DNA of 64,000 bases, from assembly GCF_900091415.1 (NCBI RefSeq), contig NZ_FMHU01000001.1, positions 3,100,001-3,164,000 of the forward strand. The letters run 5' to 3'. Numbering within the stretch: the first letter of the stretch is position 1; each line of letters begins with the position of its first letter. Origin of the DNA: Micromonospora inyonensis. Lineage in GTDB: Bacteria > Actinomycetota > Actinomycetes > Mycobacteriales > Micromonosporaceae. The notes under the pieces were generated by a model. The model had not been told where the DNA came from, did no database searches, and saw only the letters and a program-made list of their open reading frames with translations. Positions 55,775 through 63,400 of this stretch are shown here, piece after piece. The position numbers were made by a program, and so were the translations under genes.

Positions 55775-56022
55775 GCGAACGGTTCGTGGCGCACCTGCCG
55801 TTCACCGCCACCGACCTGCCCGCCGCCCGGCAGTTCGCCGGCACCCTGGCCCGCTCGGTGAGCTTCCTGTCCGAGGTGGACGCCGCCGAGGTCACCGTCA
55901 GCTTCGAGGACGAGCAGGGCGTACGGCATCGGGTCTTCTGTGACCTGCCCCTGGCCGACCGCCGCCGCTGCGTGCGCCGGGTCGACCACGACGGACCCTG
56001 CTCACCGAAGAGGCCCCGATGA
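55771..56022 (+). CDS. 83-aa protein of unknown function
   Basis: This small protein (VSERFVAHLPFTATDLPAARQFAGTLARSVSFLSEVDAAEVTVSFEDEQGVRHRVFCDLP ... CSPKRPR) is predicted alpha/beta. It carries two cysteines. Its GTG overlaps the DivIVA-like stop and its TGA overlaps the next ATG (ATGA), so it is translated in a coupled way with both neighbours. No family is recognised. Confidence 0.65.
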   Translation: MSERFVAHLPFTATDLPAARQFAGTLARSVSFLSEVDAAEVTVSFEDEQGVRHRVFCDLPLADRRRCVRRVDHDGPCSPKRPR

Positions 56023-57971
56023 GCGGGACCGCCCCGGCCGGCGATGTGGCCGGCTGCCCGGAGTGTGCCGGCAGCGGTTGCCCGCGCTGCCACTGGCGGG
56101 GTCGCCGCCGGGCCCAGATCCTGCTCACCGTCGCCAACCGGGACACCGGCGCGGTCGCCTCGCACCGGGTGACGCCCGCCGACCTGGACCCCCGCCCGGA
56201 CCCGGCGGGTGGCTGGGTGGCCGACCTGACGCCCCGGGTACGCGAGCTGGCCGCCACCGTCGCCGCCGCGCTCGACCCCGACCCGCTGCTGGTGCGCCTG
56301 CCGCCGCAGTGGCGGCCCGACCTGCCCGCCGCCGACCGGCACGCCCACCTGGCGGACGCCCTCGCCGACGCGGCACGCCGCCAGCCGTGGCGGCTCTGGC
56401 TGGGCGGACCGGCCGCCGTGCCCCCGGTGGACCCGGCCGCCCGGCTGGCCCGGCTCTGCCGCCTCGCCGACCTGCTCCTGGTCGACCTGGTGGTGGAGGT
56501 GCGTCGGCACGGCGACACCCTCCGCTGGGCCGTCCGGTACGAGGTTCCCGGCTCGCCTGTTCCGGCCGGTCCGTTCGTCGGGAGCCCCGACCTGGCGACC
56601 GCGTTGGTCCGCACCGACGTGCCGGACGCCCTGACCGGTCTCGCCGAGCGGGGACTGACCGCGCCGGCCCGGCTGCTCGAAGCGGGTCTGGCGTTCCCGG
56701 GTGCGCCGCCCGGCGGGCCGATGGGTCCGGTGCCGTCCGATGGGTCGCCGCGCCCGAGGCCGGGCGGGCCGCTGACCCCGGTGCCGCCCGCCGGGCACGT
56801 CGACGATCCGGTCCGCCGGCTGGAGCGGCGCGTCCGCGCCGAGCTGGTCGCGCCGGTTGAGGGCACCGACCGGCCGGGCGCGCAGGCCACCCGGCGGGAC
56901 GGCCACTGGTGGCACTCGGGCCTACGCGCTCCCGCCCGCCCCGACGGTCCACGCGACCAGCCGACGCTGTACCGGGTCGTCGAGCCACCCGACCCGGCGT
57001 ACCTCGGTGAGGTCGTGCCCGGCGGCCCCTGCCCGGACTGCCGGGCGGAGAGCTTGACCCGGGCCTGCCGGTGCGTGGCCGGCGGTCGCCCGGCCACCGA
57101 CTGCGACCGCTGCCGCGGGACCGGCCGACGGCGGTCCGCGCTGCGCTGCGCCACCTGCGGCGGCAACCGGCGGCTGCGCCGCAGCGTGCTGGTCACCATC
57201 ACCGACCTGCGGCACCGGGTGGTGCACCTGACCTGGCACGCCGGCACCCCGGAGGTGACCTGCGAGGTCACCACCACCCCCGGCGGGCGGCCGGTGGTGC
57301 GGCTTCCCGAGCGGTACCGGCTGGGCGCCTGGGCGCGCGTGTTCGGCGTACGCCCGGAGGACCTGGCGGAGGCCGACGGCGGCCACGCCATCCCCCGTGA
57401 GCTGCGCGACGGGTGCGTCACGCTGCCCTGGCCGGGTGCCGACCCGGTGGGGGAGTACCTCCGTGCGGTGGGTCGGGGGCTGCCCGCCGGCCGGCTCGTC
57501 GTCACCGCGCTACGACCCGACGTGCCCCCGCTGGCCGAGCTGGTCCGGCTGGTGGTCGGCCTGGACCTGGCGCTGCACGTCAGCCTCCTCGACCTGCGGC
57601 AGCACGCCGGGCATCCGCTACGGGCCGACGGTCGATACTGGGCCGTGGAGCTGCGCCCCCGGGACGCCCCGGTGCACCCGGACGACCTGCCGACCCGACC
57701 CAGCCTGGCGGCGGCCCTGGAGGACTGCCTCGTCCACCTCGCCGACGACCTGGCCGGGCTGGTGCCGGCCGACCCGGACGTGCCGCTGCCGGTGCCCGGC
57801 ACGAGCCCCTGCGCGCCGGTGCCGGACCCGGAGCCGGGCCTGCTGCGGCTCGCCGCCGCGCACCCCGGCCGGGCGGTCACGCTGCGCTTCACCCGTGCCG
57901 GCCACACCGCCCACCGGCATGACGACGACGGCGTACGCCGGCTGGCGGACCAGGGTCACCTTCCGGCGTGA
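56019..57971 (+). CDS. 650-aa zinc-motif protein of unknown function
   Basis: The protein starts with a cysteine motif CPECAGSGCPRC (about 8-20), reminiscent of the CxxCxGxG units of DnaJ zinc domains. A long Pro/Arg-rich region of helical repeats follows, then a second cluster near 340-390 (CPDCRAE, CRCVAGGRPATDCDRCRGTGRRRSALRCATCGG), again DnaJ-like. The rest is an acidic alpha/beta region with no recognised catalytic motif. It could be a nucleic-acid-binding or chaperone-like protein. It is the last and largest gene of the three-gene operon. It converges with qatC, 26 bp away, through a partly complementary hairpin (about 57960-58020). Confidence 0.65.
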   Translation: MSGTAPAGDVAGCPECAGSGCPRCHWRGRRRAQILLTVANRDTGAVASHRVTPADLDPRPDPAGGWVADLTPRVRELAATVAAALDPDPLLVRLPPQWRPDLPAADRHAHLADALADAARRQPWRLWLGGPAAVPPVDPAARLARLCRLADLLLVDLVVEVRRHGDTLRWAVRYEVPGSPVPAGPFVGSPDLATALVRTDVPDALTGLAERGLTAPARLLEAGLAFPGAPPGGPMGPVPSDGSPRPRPGGPLTPVPPAGHVDDPVRRLERRVRAELVAPVEGTDRPGAQATRRDGHWWHSGLRAPARPDGPRDQPTLYRVVEPPDPAYLGEVVPGGPCPDCRAESLTRACRCVAGGRPATDCDRCRGTGRRRSALRCATCGGNRRLRRSVLVTITDLRHRVVHLTWHAGTPEVTCEVTTTPGGRPVVRLPERYRLGAWARVFGVRPEDLAEADGGHAIPRELRDGCVTLPWPGADPVGEYLRAVGRGLPAGRLVVTALRPDVPPLAELVRLVVGLDLALHVSLLDLRQHAGHPLRADGRYWAVELRPRDAPVHPDDLPTRPSLAAALEDCLVHLADDLAGLVPADPDVPLPVPGTSPCAPVPDPEPGLLRLAAAHPGRAVTLRFTRAGHTAHRHDDDGVRRLADQGHLPA

Positions 57972-57997
57972 CGTCGACAGCCCGCCCGGGGTGGTGG

Positions 57998-59293
57998 TCA
58001 CGTGCCGGCCGGAAGGGTCCCGGGGGCGAAACGCTCGAAGAGCTGGCGGATCTCGTCGCGTCCGCGCCGGACGGTCCGCAGCAGGGCCGCCGGGTCCGCC
58101 CCCGGTGGCAGCGGCACGTCCGTGGTCAGGTCGCGGATGCCGAACCCCCGGGACATCCAGGCGGCGAGGGCACGGCGGTGCCGGGCGAGGTCGGCGTCGT
58201 CGGGCAGGGCCCACACGTCCGTCCGGTACGCCGTGTCGTCCCGACCGGTCCCGGCAAGCAGCCCGGAACGGCGGATGAGGCAGGGATAGCAGCACCCGCA
58301 CTGGGCGAAGCGGCTGGCACCACGGTTCTCGGGAGGCTGACCACAGCTCACCGTCTCCGCCAGGGTGGGCAGCGGCAGGCCGGCGGTCAGCGCCCGACGG
58401 CACACGTCACCCTTGGTGTCGTCCACCAGCGGGTTGACCACCGTCACGTCTCCGCCGACGGCCGCGATGAGCCGGTTGAGCAGGTGCAGGGTGCGCGGAT
58501 GCACCGATCGGGTGGAGGAGGCGGCCAGCCGGGAGGCGGTCAGCGGAGGATTGACCGCGAGCTGCCCGTTCTCGGGTACGGCGACCTCGCGGACCCGGTG
58601 CGCGGCGGCGACGTGGACCGCCGTGGCGAGGTAGAGCAGCCCCCGCGAGCGCGAGCTGAGTTCCAGTGGCGGCCCGAACCCCTTGACCTGTTGCAGCACC
58701 TGCCGGCGTTCCACCGCTCGTGCGCCCAGTCGGCGGAGGGCGGCGAAGACCTGGTTCTGGCGGGTCTTCAACGTCCCCTCGTAGTAGGAGACCAGCAGGA
58801 GCGGGCCAGCGTCCACGCCGATCCGCTGCGCCACCCAACCGGTGGAGTCCAGGCCCCCGGAGAAGAGCGTGACCTCCTCGGCCGGGTCACCCTCGAACAA
58901 CCGGGTCGGTACGGTCCGGAGCGCTGCCGCACCGCCGTGGAAGCCCACCGTCCAGCGGTCCGCCGTGAGCAGCTCCAACAGGGCGGTGAGCAGTGGCTCC
59001 ACCCGGTCGGACCACCGTTCCGGCTCGATGACCTGGACCGACAGGGTGAGATCCCGGGTCCACCGGTCCGGGGCGGTGGCCCGGCGGGAGAGCTTGTCGA
59101 CGAGGTACACCGCCTTGGCGACCTGGAGCAGGTCCTGGGCCCAGACCGGCGGTACGTCCGGGGCCGGGGCAAGGTTGTTGGTGATCGCGCTCGGGCCGGC
59201 GCGGAAGTGCCGCTCGTCCAGGGCCCGGTAGTGCCCGGGGAACCGGCGGTAGCGGCCGGTGGTGAAGTGGTAGGCGTGGCGGCCGGTGGTCAT
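57998..59293 (-). CDS. qatC: QatC-like QueC-family enzyme
   Basis: This 431-aa protein is of the QatC type, a QueC homologue found in QatABCD antiphage systems. The PP-loop SGGLDS (145-150, VTLFSGGLDSTGW) binds ATP, and ENGQLAVNPPLTASRLAASSTRSVHP matches the QatC signature (family: ENGFISLNPPLTPRRxGSLSTRTTHP). Zinc cysteines Cys317, Cys332, Cys334, Cys335 and Cys338 are present. QueC makes preQ0 from a carboxy-deazaguanine. QatC-type enzymes are thought to transfer the deazaguanine to a protein N-terminal glycine. The ATG overlaps the qatB stop by ATGA. No qatA or qatD is nearby. Confidence 0.85.
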   Translation of the reverse strand: MTTGRHAYHFTTGRYRRFPGHYRALDERHFRAGPSAITNNLAPAPDVPPVWAQDLLQVAKAVYLVDKLSRRATAPDRWTRDLTLSVQVIEPERWSDRVEPLLTALLELLTADRWTVGFHGGAAALRTVPTRLFEGDPAEEVTLFSGGLDSTGWVAQRIGVDAGPLLLVSYYEGTLKTRQNQVFAALRRLGARAVERRQVLQQVKGFGPPLELSSRSRGLLYLATAVHVAAAHRVREVAVPENGQLAVNPPLTASRLAASSTRSVHPRTLHLLNRLIAAVGGDVTVVNPLVDDTKGDVCRRALTAGLPLPTLAETVSCGQPPENRGASRFAQCGCCYPCLIRRSGLLAGTGRDDTAYRTDVWALPDDADLARHRRALAAWMSRGFGIRDLTTDVPLPPGADPAALLRTVRRGRDEIRQLFERFAPGTLPAGT

Positions 59294-60087
59294 GGATGCT
59301 CCTCCCGCAGACCGAGGGCAAGCTCCACCGCGTCGGTCACCAGCTCCCGCGCGGTCTCCGCGAGCCGGCCGGGGCCGGGTGCCCGACGCTCGGCCCCGTC
59401 GCACGGGTCGGGGATCAGGTCGACGACCTTCCGGGCGACGGCTGCGGTGATCAGACCGGTGGGGTCGACCGGCAGCACCAACGGGACGCTCTCGGCGATG
59501 CTGGCCCGGACGAACTCACCCATGAACTCGCCGAAGAAGAACCGGTAGGCGGTGCAGAACACTTCTCCGGTGACGCGGGCCGACGGGACGCCGGAGTGGA
59601 CCGCCGACGCCAGCGTCGGGTCGTCGGCCAGCAGCCTCTCGGCGGTACGGCGGGCGGCGCGTCGGGCGACGGCGTCACCGATCAGTCCGCCGTCGCCACC
59701 GACGGCGGCGACGAACCGGGCGACGAAAGCGTCCTCGCGGTCGTCGGCTGTCCCGTCCGGGATGCCGGACAGCAGACCCGACCTGCCGGCGAACAGGTCG
59801 GCGAGGGCGTCGACCAGGCGCGCTCCGGAGCCCAGGGCGGCCGGGCGTAGCCCGGACATGTCCGGGTCCTCGCCGAGTGCCTTCGCCAGCAGCCGCCGGA
59901 AGCGCTCCGCGTCCTGCTCGGCCGTGGTCGCCGCATCCACTGGCGTCGTGTCCGGGGTGGGCCCGTCCGGTGCGGAGCCGGCAGCGTCACCCGGGCCCTC
60001 CGCACCGGCCGACCAGCTGCGGAGTTGCCCGAGGACGCGTCCCCAGGAGGCGACCCGGGGTGTTGGCAGCCTGCTCGACGTCCCCAT
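59290..60087 (-). CDS. qatB: QatB-like partner protein with Met-Gly N-terminus
   Basis: This 265-aa protein begins MGTSSRLPTPRVASWGRVLG, which matches the QatB opening as I remember it (MGTSxxxxGPxxxPLVPSWA). The ATG at 60087 is chosen over an upstream in-frame codon for this reason, and because GGGG lies 5 nt upstream. A Pro/Thr/Ala-rich linker (about 25-60) and a helical C-terminal region (LLAKALGEDPDMSG ... EVFCTAYRFFFGEFMGEFVRASIAESVP) follow. It is translationally coupled to qatC. After Met removal the N-terminal glycine would be the deazaguanylation site if the QatC model holds. Confidence 0.78.
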   Translation of the reverse strand: MGTSSRLPTPRVASWGRVLGQLRSWSAGAEGPGDAAGSAPDGPTPDTTPVDAATTAEQDAERFRRLLAKALGEDPDMSGLRPAALGSGARLVDALADLFAGRSGLLSGIPDGTADDREDAFVARFVAAVGGDGGLIGDAVARRAARRTAERLLADDPTLASAVHSGVPSARVTGEVFCTAYRFFFGEFMGEFVRASIAESVPLVLPVDPTGLITAAVARKVVDLIPDPCDGAERRAPGPGRLAETARELVTDAVELALGLREEHP

Positions 60088-60122
60088 CCGCACCCCGTAG
60101 ACGTTGGCGATGATCGATGGCA

Positions 60123-60159
60123 ATTGTATGGACACTGAACGTGGTCGTCCATGTTCACT
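60123..60159 (-). promoter_or_regulatory. qatB promoter with an embedded inverted repeat
   Basis: On the minus strand TGGACG (-35, + coordinates 60146-60151), a 17-bp spacer and TACAAT (-10, 60123-60128) make a good promoter for qatB. An imperfect inverted repeat (60134-60144 against 60149-60159, 9 of 11 pairs) covers the -35 and the spacer, so it looks like an operator. Confidence 0.45.
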
Positions 60160-60210
60160 GGGTATTGAGTCTGTTGTGGATACTGCTTACTGGACTCTGT
60201 CGGCAATCCG

Positions 60211-60229
60211 ACACTCCCTCGTGGAGTGT
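60211..60229. promoter_or_regulatory. 7-bp perfect inverted repeat upstream of pglY
   Basis: ACACTCC (60211-60217) and GGAGTGT (60223-60229) are separated by CTCGT. It lies in the 322-bp gap between qatB and pglY, in the pglY leader, and could be an operator or an RNA hairpin. A smaller repeat GTCGG/CCGAC is just before it. No gene is supported in this gap. Confidence 0.35.
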
Positions 60230-60409
60230 GCTGACGGTTCGGCCGAAGCCCCGGTTGAGCTGCGCTTCGACCGGTCGAGGGGTCGGCGGCTCCTCACCGG
60301 TCATGCAGTCCCGTCGATCAGGCCAGGTGGGGGCCATCCGGAGAGGTACTCGCGTCCCGGTGGCCGTGGGTACCGTGTCGGGCACCCTGGGGAGGCTGGA
60401 GGACCACCG

Positions 60410-63400
60410 GTGACGCTGCTGCGCGACCTGATCGACATCCCGACGTCGGTCGGCGAGGGCGACTTCGTCGTCAAGGCGGCCGAGGGGGCCGACCTCGACC
60501 GGTACGTGGTCACCGACCAGCTCCGGGAGAACTTCACCAGCGCGCTCCAGCGGATCGGGCACGCGGTCAACACCGGCCGCTCCCAGGCGGTCTTCCTGCA
60601 CGGCTCCTTCGGCTCCGGCAAGTCACACTTCATGGCCGTGCTGCGGGAGATCCTCGCGCACAACCCGTACGCCCGGCAGATCCGTGGCCTCGAAGGGCCG
60701 GTGGTCGCCGCCGACCCCTGGCTCAAGGGGCGGCGCTTCCTCTCCCTGACCCTGCACATGCTCGACGCCCGCTCCGTCGAGCAGGCCATCCTCGAGGGAT
60801 ACCTGCGCCACGTCACCGCCCGCCACCCGGACGCGCCGGTCCCCGCCGTGCACCGCTCCGACGCGATGCTGGAGGACGCCGCCCGGCTGCGCCAGACCCT
60901 CGGCGACGACAGGTTCTTCGCGGCGCTGCGCGAGGGCGGGGCCGCGCCGGGGGCGTCCGGGGGCGGCCTGGCCGCGCAGCGCGCCCGGCGGGAGGGCTGG
61001 ACCCCGCAGCGGTACGCGGAGGCAGCCGCGCAGCCGCCCGGCACCAAGGACCGCGACGCCCTGGTCAGCGCGCTGACCCAGACCTTCTTCAGCGGGGCGG
61101 TGCACAGCAGCGAATACCTCGACCTGGACACCGGCCTCGCCGTCATCACCCGGCACGCCAGGGCCCTCGGGTACGACGCGCTCGTCCTCTTCCTCGACGA
61201 GCTGATCCTCTGGCTCTCCGGCCGGATCGCCGACCACACCTTCGTCAACACCGAGGGTGCCAAGCTCAACAAGCTGGTCGAGTCCGCCGACGCGGCCCGA
61301 CCGTTGCCGCTGGTCTCCTTCGTGGCCCGGCAGCGCAACCTCGAGGAGTTCCTCGGCCCGCAGGTCGGCGGCACCGAGCGGGAGGCGCTCGCGCACGTGA
61401 TGCGCAGTGTGCAGGGACGGCTCGGCGAGATCGTCCTCGCCGACACCAACCTGCCGGAGATCACCGAGAAGCGGCTGCTCAAACCCCATGACGACGCCGC
61501 CCGGCAGGTCATCGACAACGCCTTCGCGGCGGTGAAGCACAACCGCGAGGTGTGGGACACCCTCCTGCTCGGCGCACAGTACGGTGACGCCGGCATCGGC
61601 TCGGACGCCACCGCCTTCCGGCAGCTCTACCCCTTCTCGCCGGCCCTGGTGGCGACCCTGGTGGCCCTCTCGCAGGCATTGCAGCGCGAGCGGACCGCCC
61701 TGAAGGTGATGACCGAGCTGCTGGTCGACCGGCGGGACACCCTGAAGGTCAACGACCTGATCGGGGTGGCCGCCCTCTTCGACCCGCTGGTGCTGCACGG
61801 CGAACTGCCCGACCGCCCCAAGCTCCGCCAGCAGTTCGAGGCCGCCCGGAGCCTCTACCTGCGCAAGCTGCGGCCCATCCTGCTCGCCCTCAACGGCATC
61901 GACGACGAGCGGGCCGCCGGGCACACCCAGTTCCAGCTCGACGACAAGCTGGTCAAGACGATCCTGCTCGGTGCGCTGGTGCCCGAGGTGCCGGCGCTGC
62001 ACAACCTCACCGCCGCCAAGCTGCACGCGTTGAACTTCGGCTCGATCGCCTCACCGATTCCCGGCTACGAGAACACCATCGTGCTCAACCGGCTCCGCAA
62101 GATCGAGCAGGACGCCGGGGAACTGCACCTCACCGACGACCACGACCCGGTGGTCTCGCTGAAGCTGCACACGGTCGACTTCGACAAGCTGCTCGAACTC
62201 GTGCCCAACAACGAGACCTCGGCCGGCGTCCGGCAGCAGCTCCTGCGGGAGCTGATCAGCGCCGAGATGGGCCTGACCGGGGCCGAGGGGAGCCACGGCG
62301 AGCTGCAGCAGCCCCGTGACTGGCGGGGGCGACGGCACGTCGTCCAGGTCAAGTTCGGCAACGTCCGGGACCGCGACTCGATGCCTGTCGCCGCTCTCCT
62401 CGCCCCGGGCGATTCGTGGCGGATCGTCATCGACTACCCGTTCGACCCGCAGGACCTGCCGCGCAGCGCCGACCGGGCCCGGATCGAGGAACTGCCCCGC
62501 GGCTCGCACACCGTCTTCTGGCTGCCGCTCTATCTGACCGACGACATGATGGGCCGGGTCGCCCAGCTTGCGAAGATCAACTACTTGCTCGGGGTCGGTG
62601 GAGCCGGGGAACGCCTCAACACCCTCGCCGCCGACTGGCCGAAGGCCGACCGGCAGCAGGGCCGGGTCTACCTCCAGCAGCGGCAGAGCCAGTTGCGCGA
62701 AGGGCTGGTCACCGCGCTCAAGCAGGCGTACGGGGCGGCCAACCCCCAACCCTCCGACGTCCAGGACGACACCGTCGGCGTGCTGCACACCCTCGCCGAG
62801 GGGCTGCGCATCGGGGACCCGCGCGGCGGCACGCTCGCCGACGCCTTCCGGAACCTCACCGGCGAGCTGCTCGAATGGGCGTACCCGGGCACGCCGGCCC
62901 TGCCGGTGGACGAGAAGCCACTCACCCGCGCCGAGCTGGGCAAGGTGCTCGAGTACGCGCGGCAGGCCGCCGCCGACCCCACCCACGGTGTCGCCGTCCC
63001 CGCCGCCGACCAGCGTGCCCTCAAGCGCATCTGCAACCCGTTGCGCCTCGGCGAGCTGGTCGACAACCACCGGTACGTGCTCGACATCAGCACCTGCTAC
63101 TGGAGCCAGCACCTGCTGCAGGAGGCCGCCCGGCGGGACTACCGGGACCACTTCCCGGTGCACGTGCTGCGGGAGATCCTCGACGTGCCGAAGCGGCGGG
63201 GCTTCGAGCGTGACCTGCAGAACCTGATCATCGCCGTCTTCGCACTCGAACAGCAGCTCAGCTGGTACGACAACGGCGGAAAGGTCGCTGTCGTCGCGGT
63301 GAACGGGGTGGAGGACCGCTTCGAGCTGCGCCACCCGGAGCTGCCCACCGACGAGGAGTGGAAGGCCGCCGTCCAGTTCGGCCAGCCCTTCTTCGGCGAG

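Noticed and set aside
60088..60135. Upstream in-frame extension of qatB by 16 codons
   Set aside because: The internal ATG at 60087 begins exactly at the MGTS family start and has GGGG at good spacing. The extra residues look like leader DNA.
60117..60413. Plus-strand open frame (MAIVWTLNVVVHVHW...) between qatB and pglY
   Set aside because: No ribosome-binding site, poor third-position bias, and it covers the divergent promoter region. Regulatory DNA is more likely.
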